A DNA stretch of 64,000 nt, taken from positions 4,898,001-4,962,000 of the forward strand of contig NZ_CP038026.1 in assembly GCF_004421005.1 (NCBI RefSeq). Reading direction: 5' to 3'. The notes under the pieces were generated by a model. It did no database searches. It saw nothing but the letters and a program-made list of their open reading frames with translations, and was not told the origin of the DNA. Below, piece by piece: positions 18,046 to 26,091 of the stretch (the stretch's first letter is position 1; every line of letters begins with the position of its first letter). The DNA comes from Pseudoduganella plicata. Its GTDB lineage: Bacteria > Pseudomonadota > Gammaproteobacteria > Burkholderiales > Burkholderiaceae_D. Both the position numbers and the translations under genes were made by a program.

Positions 18046-19302
18046 GTGACCCCCAGCACCATCCAGATCGCCGGCGCCGCGCTGTTCGCCATTGCCATCC
18101 TGCACACCTTCTGCGCCAGGGCCTTCGAGCGCGTGGCCCACCGTTTTCCCGCCCACGCGGGCATCTGGCACCTGCTGGGCGAGGTCGAGGTCGTGTTCGG
18201 CTTCTGGGCACTGGTGCTGGTCGCGTTCATTGCCGGGACGGCCGGCACGGGCGACGCCATTGCCTATGTCGACAGCCGCAACTTCACGGAACCGCTGTTC
18301 GTGTTCGTCATCATGGTCATTGCCGCCACCCGGCCCATCCTGCAGACGACCAAGGCGGCCGTGGACCTGCTGGCGCGCGCGCTGCCACTGCCGGGTTCGA
18401 TGGGATTCGTCGTCGTCGTGCTGGCTGTCGTGCCACTGCTGGGCTCCTTCATCACGGAGCCGGCGGCGATGACCCTGGGGGCGCTGATCCTGGCCGAGCG
18501 GCTGTATGCGGGCGGCGCTTCCGAACGGTTGAAATATGCCGTCCTTGGCGTGCTGTTCGTCAACGTGTCGATCGGCGGCACCCTGACGCCGTACGCGGCG
18601 CCGCCCGTGCTGATGGTGGCGGCCAAGTGGGGCTGGGACCTGCCGTTCATGCTGGCCCATATCGGCTGGAAGGCGGCACTGGCCGTCCTGGTCAACGCTG
18701 CCGGCGTCACGCTGCTGTTCGCGCGCGAACTGACGGCGCACCGGCCGGTGCCAACGCCGCCCCAGGAGCGGGTGCCGCTGCCGCTGGTGCTTGTGCACGT
18801 GGTGTTTCTGGCCGGTGTGGTGGCGTTCTCGCATCATCCGGCCGTGTTCCTTGGCCTGTTCCTGTTCTTCCTCGGCGTGGCGCAGGCCTATGAACGGTTC
18901 CAGGACCGGCTGATCCTGCGCGAAGGGCTGCTGGTGGCGTTCTTCCTGGCCGGCCTCGTCGTGCTGGGCGGCCAGCAGGCATGGTGGCTGCAACCCGTGC
19001 TGATGAGCATGAGCAGCGACGCCGTCTTTTATGGCGCGACCGCGCTGACGGCCGTTACCGACAATGCGGCGCTGACTTACCTGGGCTCGCTGGTGGAAGG
19101 GCTCAGCGACGAATTCAAATACGCACTGGTGACGGGCGCCGTGACGGGCGGCGGCCTGACGGTGATCGCCAACGCACCGAATCCGGCCGGCATGTCGATC
19201 CTCAAGGGTTACTTCGAACTGGAGACGGTGTCGGCCCTGGGTCTGTTCCTGGCGGCGCTGGCGCCGACACTGGTGGCGATCGCGGCTTTCCGCCTTCTGT
19301 AG
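18046..19302 (+). CDS. Putative Na+/H+ antiporter (Na_H_antiport_2 family)
   Basis: A 418-residue inner-membrane protein with about 11 hydrophobic segments. The conserved segments FITEPAAMTLGALILAERL, SIGGTLTPYAAPPVLMVA, ALTAVTDNAALTYLGSLVEG and NAPNPAGMSILKGYF fit the uncharacterised family named putative Na+/H+ antiporter. Cation-proton exchange is inferred from the family, not demonstrated. The start is GTG with GAGGAGA five bases upstream; a potential ATG 14 codons earlier lacks such a site. The small PHA-system gene follows after 36 bp and may share the transcript. Confidence 0.82.
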   Translation: MTPSTIQIAGAALFAIAILHTFCARAFERVAHRFPAHAGIWHLLGEVEVVFGFWALVLVAFIAGTAGTGDAIAYVDSRNFTEPLFVFVIMVIAATRPILQTTKAAVDLLARALPLPGSMGFVVVVLAVVPLLGSFITEPAAMTLGALILAERLYAGGASERLKYAVLGVLFVNVSIGGTLTPYAAPPVLMVAAKWGWDLPFMLAHIGWKAALAVLVNAAGVTLLFARELTAHRPVPTPPQERVPLPLVLVHVVFLAGVVAFSHHPAVFLGLFLFFLGVAQAYERFQDRLILREGLLVAFFLAGLVVLGGQQAWWLQPVLMSMSSDAVFYGATALTAVTDNAALTYLGSLVEGLSDEFKYALVTGAVTGGGLTVIANAPNPAGMSILKGYFELETVSALGLFLAALAPTLVAIAAFRLL

Positions 19303-19338
19303 GCCTGTGGCATCATGTCGCCTTTTTGCCCCGACAGC

Positions 19339-19614
19339 ATGATCAATATTATTCAGGAACACAATCTGACGCCGGACGCGGCCCGCGCCGCGGCGGAACA
19401 GGTGGCGCAGAAGCTGGCGCGCGAATTCGACCTGGCCTGCCAGTGGCAGGGCGACGTGCTGCGCTTCGAGCGCAGCGGCATCGAAGGCGCGCTGACCCTG
19501 CTGCCGCAGCAGGCGCAGATGCAGATCAAGCTGGGGATGATGTACGGGATGTTCGCTCCGGCGATCCAGAGCAAGGTGGCGGAGAAGATGCGCAAGGTCT
19601 TCGCCGGCGCTTGA
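19339..19614 (+). CDS. Polyhydroxyalkanoic acid system family protein
   Basis: A 91-residue cytoplasmic protein of the PHA granule-region family, which is common in proteobacteria that store PHA. It begins MINIIQEHNLTPDAARAAAE, then shows WQGDVLRFERSGIEGAL and ends with a helical segment (APAIQSKVAEKMRKVFAG). An ATG eight codons upstream is also possible; the downstream ATG was preferred because family members start with this short strand. The exact role is not established. phaZ lies 4 kb away on the other strand. Confidence 0.75.
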   Translation: MINIIQEHNLTPDAARAAAEQVAQKLAREFDLACQWQGDVLRFERSGIEGALTLLPQQAQMQIKLGMMYGMFAPAIQSKVAEKMRKVFAGA

Positions 19615-19640
19615 GGTGCTTGAGGTAACAGAAGAAGCAC

Positions 19641-19672
19641 TGGGGACTGGCGCCTCCAGGCGCCGTCCCCGA
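19641..19672. repeat. GGGGAC palindrome family, copy 1
   Basis: TGGGGACTGGCGCC and GGCGCCGTCCCCGA form a hairpin around TCCA between two converging genes. The outer GGGGAC/GTCCCC motif recurs in the element at 34.5 kb. A terminator-like role is possible, but there is no T-run. Confidence 0.55.
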
Positions 19673-19698
19673 CGTTCAGCGCAGGCTCAAAACAAGGA

Positions 19699-19953
19699 TC
19701 AGCCCTTCAGCTCGCTGATCAGGTCGACGTACTGCTGCTGCGCGTCCTCCTGCGACGTACCTTTCAGCGCGGCCCAGGCGTCGTACTTGGCGCGGTTGAC
19801 GAAGTCCGTCATGCCCGGGCGCTCGCCCGTGGCGTCGCCGCTCGAGCCTTGCTTGTACAGCGCGTAGATCTTCAGCAGCGTCATATTGTCCGGGCGTTCC
19901 GGCAGGTTCTTCGAATCGGCCATGGCCTGATCGAACTGTTCTTGCAGACTCAT
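19699..19953 (-). CDS. Acyl-CoA-binding protein
   Basis: An 84-residue four-helix protein that binds long-chain acyl-CoA esters in the cytoplasm. The signature segments are present: LLKIYALYKQGSSGDATG and MTDFVNRAKYDAWAALKG, with the tyrosine and lysine residues that contact the CoA group. The length is normal. ACBP is typical of eukaryotes and found only in some bacteria, including several betaproteobacteria. It is a single-gene unit here. Confidence 0.92.
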   Translation of the reverse strand: MSLQEQFDQAMADSKNLPERPDNMTLLKIYALYKQGSSGDATGERPGMTDFVNRAKYDAWAALKGTSQEDAQQQYVDLISELKG

Positions 19954-20054
19954 CGTGGTCCTCGGTTGGTTGGCGATGCGCCATCATACAAAATCCGCAC
20001 GGTCGTGCTGCGCCAAACTGTAGAGTAATCGCTCGAATCGCCTGCGCTGGAACG

Positions 20055-20103
20055 AAAAACGGCGGTTCAAGACTCGCGCGATGCCAGCCCTGAACCGCCG
20101 TTC
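20055..20103 (-). terminator. Terminator after the HU gene
   Basis: On the minus strand, AACGGCGGTTCA and TGAACCGCCGTT form a 12-bp stem with a 20-base loop region, followed by TTTT, about 30 bp past the HU stop. It is strong and precedes the converging region. Confidence 0.7.
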
Positions 20104-20132
20104 TGGCGGAAGTTCGGATTACTTTTCCCCGA

Positions 20133-20420
20133 TTACTTCTTCTTGGTCGGGTTAACGGCAGCCTTCAGCGTGGCGCCAGCCGAGAACTTCGGGGTCTTCG
20201 ATGCGGCGATCTTGATCGCTTCCCCGGTTGCAGGATTACGGCCTTTGCGAGCAGCACGCTTGGCGACGGAGAACGTGCCGAAACCGGTGATGCCGACCGT
20301 GTCGCCTTTTTTCAGACGTTCGGTAACGATGGCAATCAGGGTGTTCACTGCATCGTTAGCGGCGGCACCGGACATTTCGGTACGTTTCGCAAATTCTGCA
20401 ATCAGTTCGCCTTTTTTCAT
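20133..20420 (-). CDS. HU family DNA-binding protein
   Basis: A 95-residue histone-like protein that bends and compacts DNA. It begins MKKGELIAEFAKRTEMSGAA, contains the DNA-binding arm GFGTFSVAKRAARKGRNPAT, and ends in a lysine-rich tail. The start is supported by a strong GGAGG site. An in-frame extension upstream is not credible because it has no ribosome-binding site and no family match. Whether it corresponds to HupA or HupB of other species cannot be decided, so no symbol is given. Confidence 0.93.
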   Translation of the reverse strand: MKKGELIAEFAKRTEMSGAAANDAVNTLIAIVTERLKKGDTVGITGFGTFSVAKRAARKGRNPATGEAIKIAASKTPKFSAGATLKAAVNPTKKK

Positions 20421-20717
20421 TACTACCTCCTTCGTTAATAGAGGCCGCAGATTAGCATAATATTTGCCGAAAGTAATGCTTTCCAGGCGAACAAACCCAT
20501 ATGGACATTGGGTTTCCACAAAAAAGCGCGGGCGCGACCCTGCCTGCATCGCGCCCCGTCGGCCGCCACGCGCATTTGCTGCACTGCACACTGCGAGCGG
20601 GGCGCGGTGCGCGCCCGCGCCGGTGCTAATATGAAGCCGCGTAGCGCGCGCGCCTGGCCGCATGGCGTGCGCGGCAGGGCTCGCGCAAAGGCGCTGACAA
20701 CTGGCGGGGAGCCGATG

Positions 20718-21518
20718 ATGACCTTTTCCGATGAAACGCTGATGGCGTACGCCGACGGGGAGCTGGACGCCGCCACCCGCCATGCCGTCGAAGCGGCGTG
20801 CACGCGGGACGCCGCGCTGGCGCGGCGCATCGAACACTACAAGATGCGGCGTGCGAACGTATTTGCCGGGTTCGCGCCTGGCGACGACGCCTCCCGCCGG
20901 CGCGTGCGGCCGTTGCCTCCCGGCCGGACCGCCACCGTCGTCAGCCTCGATGCCGTGCGTGCCCGGCGCGAAGCGTCGCAACAGGCAGCCCGCAAGGCCA
21001 GCCGTGCACCCGGCTGGTCATGGCGCGAGTGGAGCGCGTTGGGCGCCGTGCTGGTGCTGGCCGGGCTTGCCGGTAAATTCGGCATCGATTATCTGCATGA
21101 GGACGATATCCGCAGCGATCTCGTGACCAGCCGCGACGGCACCCTGGTGGCACAGGGCCGGCTGGCGGCGGCGCTGGAGCAGCAGCCATCCGCCCCGTCA
21201 TTACGCGGCGCCGTGCCGGCAACGGGCGCCGTGCGCATCGGCATGTCGTTCGTGTCCACGGAAGGCGGTTACTGCCGCAGTTTCGCCAGCGGCAACGGCA
21301 GCGGCCAGATCGACGGCCTGGCCTGCAAGGCCGGCGCGGAGTGGCGCATTCCCGTGCTGGTGCAGAATCCCCGGCCCGCGGCGGCAGGCACGGCGCGTGC
21401 CGCCATCGTCGATGCGATGCCTTCCCAGGTGGAGCTGTCGATCGAGCAGCGCATGTCGGGCGAAGCGCTTGACGCAAAGGCCGAAGCGGCGGCTATGCAC
21501 AGGAACTGGCAACGGTGA
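20718..21518 (+). CDS. Anti-sigma factor-like membrane protein
   Basis: A 266-residue protein. The N-terminal segment TFSDETLMAYADGELDAATR resembles the zinc-finger-like anti-sigma domain start found in RsiW/ChrR-type proteins, but the HxxxCxxC cysteines are absent. One membrane segment (about residues 106-124, ALGAVLVLAGLAGKFGI) separates a cytoplasmic N-terminus from a periplasmic C-terminal domain of about 140 residues. GGGGAG lies six bases before the chosen ATG; the ATG just before it is also possible. The usual ECF sigma gene is not adjacent: the upstream neighbour is divergent HU. The partner is therefore unknown. Confidence 0.65.
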   Translation: MTFSDETLMAYADGELDAATRHAVEAACTRDAALARRIEHYKMRRANVFAGFAPGDDASRRRVRPLPPGRTATVVSLDAVRARREASQQAARKASRAPGWSWREWSALGAVLVLAGLAGKFGIDYLHEDDIRSDLVTSRDGTLVAQGRLAAALEQQPSAPSLRGAVPATGAVRIGMSFVSTEGGYCRSFASGNGSGQIDGLACKAGAEWRIPVLVQNPRPAAAGTARAAIVDAMPSQVELSIEQRMSGEALDAKAEAAAMHRNWQR

Positions 21519-21542
21519 AGCAACCTGCAAAAAGCACCCTAC

Positions 21543-21580
21543 AAAACAAGAAAGGCACCGCAAGGTGCCTTTCTTGTTTT
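21543..21580. terminator. Bidirectional terminator between anti-sigma gene and lipoprotein gene
   Basis: A perfect 17-bp stem (AAAACAAGAAAGGCACC and its complement) around GCAA, ending in TTTT on either strand. It lies between two converging transcripts and probably serves both. Confidence 0.8.
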
Positions 21581-21605
21581 GACGATCGTAGCCGCGTGGT
21601 GCAGC

Positions 21606-21815
21606 TTACTTTTTCTCGTCGTCGTCGTCGTCCGACCCGAGGGCCGCCTTGCCGACATAGACCACGCCTTTGCCGGCCGCCACGCCCACGTCAACGGCCG
21701 TCGATGCGACGGTGACGCCGGCACCGACCACGGCGCCCGTCACGGCGACGACGGCGCAGCCGGACAGCACGGTGCCGGCGGCGAAGAGGAGCAGGGTGAG
21801 GGCCGGGAGGCGCAT
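21606..21815 (-). CDS. Small lipoprotein
   Basis: A 69-residue protein with a lipoprotein signal peptide: a hydrophobic stretch followed by the lipobox LSGC (cysteine at about residue 20). The mature part is glycine-, alanine- and valine-rich (VTGAVVGAGVTVASTAVDVG), then ends in an acidic tail DDDDDEKK. Similar small lipoproteins of unknown function occur in related bacteria. Its ATG overlaps the stop of the FKBP gene by one base (TAATG), so the two are translated from one mRNA. Confidence 0.75.
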   Translation of the reverse strand: MRLPALTLLLFAAGTVLSGCAVVAVTGAVVGAGVTVASTAVDVGVAAGKGVVYVGKAALGSDDDDDEKK

Positions 21816-22171
21816 TACACGCCCAGCAGTTCGACGTCGAAGATCAGCGTGGCGTTCGGTGGAATCACGCCGCCCGCGCCGCGCGCGCCGTAGCCCAGGT
21901 CGGCCGGGATGATCAGCTGACGGGTACCGCCCACTTTCATGCCCTGCACGCCTTCGTCCCAGCCGCGGATCACCATGCCGGCGCCCAATGCGAACTCGAA
22001 CGGGTCATTGCGGTCCTTGCTGGAGTCGAACTTCGCGCCCTTGCTGCCGTCGTCGTTGCGCAGCCAGCCCGTGTAATGCACGGTCACGTTCTGGCCGGCT
22101 TTCGCTTCGGCGCCGTCGCCCACGGTGACGTCGTCGTACTGCAGGCCGGATGGGGTGGTGGTGATGGACAT
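21815..22171 (-). CDS. FKBP-type peptidyl-prolyl cis-trans isomerase
   Basis: A 118-residue single-domain FKBP that speeds proline isomerisation during protein folding. Conserved pocket segments are all present: VTVHYTGWL, FDSSKDR, PFEFALGAGMVIRGWDEGV, GYGARG and IPPNATLIFDVELLGV. There is no signal peptide, so it is cytoplasmic. The length matches the shortest bacterial FKBPs. It is upstream of and coupled to the small lipoprotein gene. Confidence 0.94.
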   Translation of the reverse strand: MSITTTPSGLQYDDVTVGDGAEAKAGQNVTVHYTGWLRNDDGSKGAKFDSSKDRNDPFEFALGAGMVIRGWDEGVQGMKVGGTRQLIIPADLGYGARGAGGVIPPNATLIFDVELLGV

Positions 22172-22440
22172 GATGTTCCTTTGATAGTGTCAGTCGAGCT
22201 GCCGATTGTAGTCCAAGGGAGGGCAAAGCGCCATGTCGGACGCAGCTTGTCGGGACGGCATTGCAAGCCCGTTAATAGTACCTGCGCGGTACCTGCGCGG
22301 CGCCGATGACGTTCTGTAAAGGCCGTTGTTTTTCGTGCGGAACCTCGGCTTAATCGCCCCTTAAATCTTGTCCTCCGTAACTATTGCTCAGGCGTTTAAC
22401 CGTAAAATAGAGCCTTCCATCCCTTACCAGGCGAACCTAC

Positions 22441-23445
22441 ATGTTCCGCAGTATCCGTCGCGCTATGATTTCCGCTTGCCTGCTCGCCGCCGGCGTGGCC
22501 CAGGCCAATGTCCCGCCAGCGGGCGTCGCCAAGCCCGCCTCGGGCAATGTGGTCGTCGTGCTCAATTCCCGCGACGCCACGGTGCAGCTGCTGGACCAGT
22601 CTTCGTACAAGAGTCTGCAGACGTTCGCCGTCGGCAAGGAGCCGCACCACCTGATGGCCACGCCGGACAACAAGTCGCTGATCGTGGCCAGCTCCGCCGG
22701 CAACGAACTGGTGTTCCTGGACCCGAAATCGGGCCAGGTGCAGCGCCACATCAAGGACATCCTGGACCCGTACCAGATCGGCTTCACGCCGGACCAGAAA
22801 TGGTTCGTCGCGACGTCGCTGCGGCTGGACCGCGTCGACCTGTACAAGTTCGACGGCAAGGATTTCACGCTCTCCAGGCGCCTGCCGATGCCGAAGTTGC
22901 CCAGCCATATCGCCTTCGACGCCCACAGCAAGATGGCGTTCATCACGCAGCAGGGCAGCGACCAGGTCAGCGCGATCGACCTGGCCACGCAGACGATCAA
23001 GTGGACCATCCCCGTCGGCAAGCTGCCGGCCGGGATCACGATGACGCCGGACGACAAGTATCTGCTGGTCGGCATCATGGGCAGCGACTACGTGGAAGTG
23101 ATCGACTGGCGCACGCAGAAGACCGTCAAGCGCATCAAGGCCGGCGCGGGCACGCACAATTTCCGCGCGCAAGGCGATAACCGCTACACATACGTGTCGA
23201 ACCGCGTGTCCAATTCCATCAACATCATCGACCAGAAGACGCTGGAAAACGTCGGCCAGATCAATGTGCCGGGCGGTCCGGACTGCATGGAAATCACCGC
23301 TGACGGCAAGACCATGTGGGTCACGCTGCGCTGGATCAAGAAGGTCGCCGTGATCGACCTGGCCAGCCGCAAGGTCGTCAAGTACATCCCTGTCGGCCGC
23401 TCGCCGCACGGTGTGTTCTTTGCCAATTCGTCCGCCCGCATGTAA
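22441..23445 (+). CDS. Exported YVTN-repeat beta-propeller protein
   Basis: A 334-residue periplasmic protein. The signal peptide MFRSIRRAMISACLLAAGVA precedes about seven repeats of roughly 42 residues, each with a core such as VVVVLNSRDATVQLLD, TYVSNRVSNSINIID and VAVIDLASRKVVKYIPVG. These form a YVTN/lactonase-like propeller. No catalytic residues were identified, and a structural or binding role is as likely as an enzymatic one. It is the first gene of a compact unit: the polysaccharide deacetylase begins 18 bp after its stop. Confidence 0.82.
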   Translation: MFRSIRRAMISACLLAAGVAQANVPPAGVAKPASGNVVVVLNSRDATVQLLDQSSYKSLQTFAVGKEPHHLMATPDNKSLIVASSAGNELVFLDPKSGQVQRHIKDILDPYQIGFTPDQKWFVATSLRLDRVDLYKFDGKDFTLSRRLPMPKLPSHIAFDAHSKMAFITQQGSDQVSAIDLATQTIKWTIPVGKLPAGITMTPDDKYLLVGIMGSDYVEVIDWRTQKTVKRIKAGAGTHNFRAQGDNRYTYVSNRVSNSINIIDQKTLENVGQINVPGGPDCMEITADGKTMWVTLRWIKKVAVIDLASRKVVKYIPVGRSPHGVFFANSSARM

Positions 23446-23463
23446 CGGGCGCGCGCGCCTGCC

Positions 23464-24261
23464 ATGACCGCAACAAAGCGTCTTTCCGCCATCGTCACCG
23501 CCGCCCTGGCACTCCTTGCGACCGCTCCCGCGGGCGCGGGGCAGTGCGGCGGCACCATCTACCTCACGTTCGACACGGGCAGCCAGTCGCAGGCCGAACT
23601 GATCGCCGGCACGCTCAAGCGCCACAATATCCGCGCCACCTTCTTCCTGGCCAACGAGAAGACGGTGCGCGGCGATTACTCCCTCGATCCCGCCTGGGCG
23701 CCGTTCTGGAAGGCGCGCGTGGCCGAAGGCCATGCATTCGGCTCGCACACGTTCGATCACGTCTACTACGCCGGGGACGGCTCGGACGGCGGCATCGTCG
23801 TCAAGCCGCAATTCGGCCCTGAAGCGGGCAAGCGCCAGCGGTGGACCGCCGCGCAGTTCTGCGCCGAGATCGGGCGGGTCGACACCCGCTTTGCCGAACT
23901 GACGGGCCATCGTCTCGATCCGATCTGGCGCGCTCCCGGCGGCAAGACGTCTGCGCGTACAATAGCGGCCGCGCGGAGTTGCGGCTATACCCATTTCGGC
24001 TGGGCGCCGGCGGGGTTTTCCGGCGACGAGCTGTCCAGCGCCGCGTATCCGAATGCGGCGCTGCTGAAGAAGTCCCTCGATAACCTGCGCGATGGCGACA
24101 TCTTCCTGGCCCATATGGGCATCTGGTCGCGCAAGGACCCGTGGGCGCCGGCCAACCTGGAGCCGCTGATCGCGGGGCTGGAACGCAAGGGCTTCTGTTT
24201 TGCCACCCTGCGCGAGCATCCGCATTTTGGCAAATCCCGTACCACCAACACAGCGAAATAA
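23464..24261 (+). CDS. Polysaccharide deacetylase (NodB-like, carbohydrate esterase 4)
   Basis: A 265-residue exported protein. A signal peptide (to about residue 25) is followed by the NodB homology domain. Motif 1 reads LTFDTG instead of the usual TFDDG, so one expected aspartate is replaced by threonine. Motif 2 HTFDH gives the two zinc-binding histidines. WRAPGG is motif 3. AHMGIW near the end probably holds the last conserved histidine. The family removes N- or O-acetyl groups from chitin, peptidoglycan or exopolysaccharide. It lies second in a five-gene unit with short gaps. Confidence 0.87.
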   Translation: MTATKRLSAIVTAALALLATAPAGAGQCGGTIYLTFDTGSQSQAELIAGTLKRHNIRATFFLANEKTVRGDYSLDPAWAPFWKARVAEGHAFGSHTFDHVYYAGDGSDGGIVVKPQFGPEAGKRQRWTAAQFCAEIGRVDTRFAELTGHRLDPIWRAPGGKTSARTIAAARSCGYTHFGWAPAGFSGDELSSAAYPNAALLKKSLDNLRDGDIFLAHMGIWSRKDPWAPANLEPLIAGLERKGFCFATLREHPHFGKSRTTNTAK

Positions 24262-24268
24262 AAACAAC

Positions 24269-25264
24269 ATGATTCATCTGCTGACCGAATGGTTCGCACA
24301 GGCGCAGGGCTGGCTGTTCCAGTCCGTGATCGAACCCGCGATGTATTACTCAGGCCAGGCCGACTTCCTCGAGGACGCGTTCGAGGGTACCGAATGGTTC
24401 CTGATCGGCCTGTGCGAACTGGTGCTGATCCTGCTCGTGCTGCGCCCGCTCGAAGCCCTCGTGCCGGTGCACCGGTTCACGGACACGCGCGCGCGCTGGA
24501 ACGATTTCGTCTACACGCTGCTGCACCGCCTGGGGTTCTTCCCCGTGCTGATCTTCTTTACCGTCGATCCGGTGATGGATTCCGTGGCGGGCCTGCTGCG
24601 CATGGATGGCGTGCGCCCGTTCAACCTGGAGAACCTGGCGCCGGACATGAGCCCGCTGGCCAGCTTCGTCATCTACTTCGTTGTGCTGGACTTCTTCGAT
24701 TACTGGTTCCACCGCGCCCAGCATCACTTCCGCTGGTGGTGGGGGCTGCACAGCCTGCACCACAGCCAGCAGAACATGAACCTGTGGAGCGACGACCGCA
24801 ACCACGTGCTCGACGACCTGCTGCGCGACCTGTACATGGCGCTGATCGCGCTGGCCATCGGCGTGCCGCCGGGCCAGTACGTGCTGCTCGTGTCGCTGTC
24901 GCGCATCCTGCAAAGCCTGCAGCATGCCAACGTGCGCATTCACTTCGGCCGGGTCGGCGAATGGCTGCTGGTGTCGCCACGCTACCACCGCATGCACCAC
25001 GCGGTGGGCAAGGGCCACGAGTCGAAGGGCACGGGTTCGCTGGGCGGCTGCAATTTCGCCGTGCTGCTGCCGGTCTGGGACATCGTGTTCCGCACCGCGA
25101 ACTTCACGCCGGAATTCGCCCACACGGGCGTGCGCGACCAGCTGCCGCGCACCCGTGCCGATGGCAGTGTCGTGCCGGGCCGCGACTACGGCCGCGGCTT
25201 CTGGCGCCAGCAGTGGCTGGGCGTGAAGCGGATGATCGAGTTCGGCCGCCGGAGGGCCCGCTGA
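24269..25264 (+). CDS. Sterol desaturase/fatty acid hydroxylase family protein
   Basis: A 331-residue integral membrane di-iron oxygenase. Four or more membrane helices surround the histidine clusters HRAQHH, HSLHHSQQ and RYHRMHH, which bind the two irons. In bacteria the family hydroxylates or desaturates lipids; the substrate is not predictable from sequence. The ATG chosen is 7 bp after the deacetylase stop; an upstream in-frame start would overlap that gene. Its stop overlaps the next start (TGATG). Confidence 0.9.
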   Translation: MIHLLTEWFAQAQGWLFQSVIEPAMYYSGQADFLEDAFEGTEWFLIGLCELVLILLVLRPLEALVPVHRFTDTRARWNDFVYTLLHRLGFFPVLIFFTVDPVMDSVAGLLRMDGVRPFNLENLAPDMSPLASFVIYFVVLDFFDYWFHRAQHHFRWWWGLHSLHHSQQNMNLWSDDRNHVLDDLLRDLYMALIALAIGVPPGQYVLLVSLSRILQSLQHANVRIHFGRVGEWLLVSPRYHRMHHAVGKGHESKGTGSLGGCNFAVLLPVWDIVFRTANFTPEFAHTGVRDQLPRTRADGSVVPGRDYGRGFWRQQWLGVKRMIEFGRRRAR

Positions 25265-26091
25265 TGCGCGCCGTCGCCAACGCCTACGGCCGCGCCGTCC
25301 TGTCGCAGATGCACGTGCGCATGCTGGTGCTGTCGGCAATGCCGCTCGTGCTGTCGCTGCTGCTGTGGGGCGTGGTGCTGTATTTCGGCCTGCAGCCGCT
25401 GCTGGACTGGCTGCATGCGAACTTCGTCGACTACGAGATCTTCCGCACCACCAGTTCCTGGCTGGAGTCGATGCATCTGGGCTTTCTGAAGTCGGTCGTG
25501 GTGCCTTTCTTCGCGCTGCTGCTGCTGTTGCCGCTGATGATCCTGTCGGCGCTGCTGTTCATGAACATCGCGGCGATGCCGTTCATCGTGCGCCACGTGG
25601 GCGGGCGCCATTATGCCAAGCTGGAAAAGAAGGAGGGCGGCAGCATGCTGGGCGGGCTGCGCGCGGCGGTGTCGTCGTTCCTCGTCTTCATCGTCGTCTG
25701 GCTGGCTACGCTGCCGCTGTACATCATCCCGCCGCTGGCCGTGATCTCGTCCACCTTGCTGTGGGGCTGGCTGACCAGCCGCGTGCTGTCGTATGACGCG
25801 CTGGCCGATTACGCCAGCGAAGAGGAACGCCGCACCATCCAGCGCGAACGGCGCTGGGACCTGCTGGTCATCGGCCTCGTGTCCGGCGCCGCCGGCGCGC
25901 TGCCGCCGCTGCTGATGGCGGCCGGCGCCGCGCTCGTCATCGCGCTGCTGCCGCTGTTCCTCGCGCTCATGATGTGGCTGTACGTGCTCATATTTATCTT
26001 CACGGCGCTGTGGTTTCAGTATTATTGTCTCGAGGCGCTGGCGCAGCTGCGCGCGCGCAGCGACAGCACAACCGTTGTGGAGAGCGTATGA
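25264..26091 (+). CDS. EI24 domain-containing membrane protein
   Basis: A 275-residue inner-membrane protein with about six hydrophobic segments (for example LVLSAMPLVLSLLLWGVVLY and FLVFIVVWLATLPLYIIPPL). The arrangement and the motif ALLFMNIAAMPFIVRHV fit the EI24/CysZ-like family. CysZ imports sulfate, but this relative lacks a sulfur gene neighbourhood and should not be called CysZ. The start codon overlaps the preceding stop, and its own stop overlaps the cinA-like ATG by 4 bp, so all three are translationally coupled. Confidence 0.85.
   Translation: MRAVANAYGRAVLSQMHVRMLVLSAMPLVLSLLLWGVVLYFGLQPLLDWLHANFVDYEIFRTTSSWLESMHLGFLKSVVVPFFALLLLLPLMILSALLFMNIAAMPFIVRHVGGRHYAKLEKKEGGSMLGGLRAAVSSFLVFIVVWLATLPLYIIPPLAVISSTLLWGWLTSRVLSYDALADYASEEERRTIQRERRWDLLVIGLVSGAAGALPPLLMAAGAALVIALLPLFLALMMWLYVLIFIFTALWFQYYCLEALAQLRARSDSTTVVESV

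Noticed and set aside
22273..22302. Short direct repeat GGTACCTGCGC, two copies, as a regulator site
   Set aside because: Only about two 12-bp copies, no symmetry and no association with a recognisable promoter.
25264..26091. Naming the EI24-type protein CysZ (sulfate import)
   Set aside because: No sulfur assimilation genes are nearby and the similarity seen is only at the level of the fold family.
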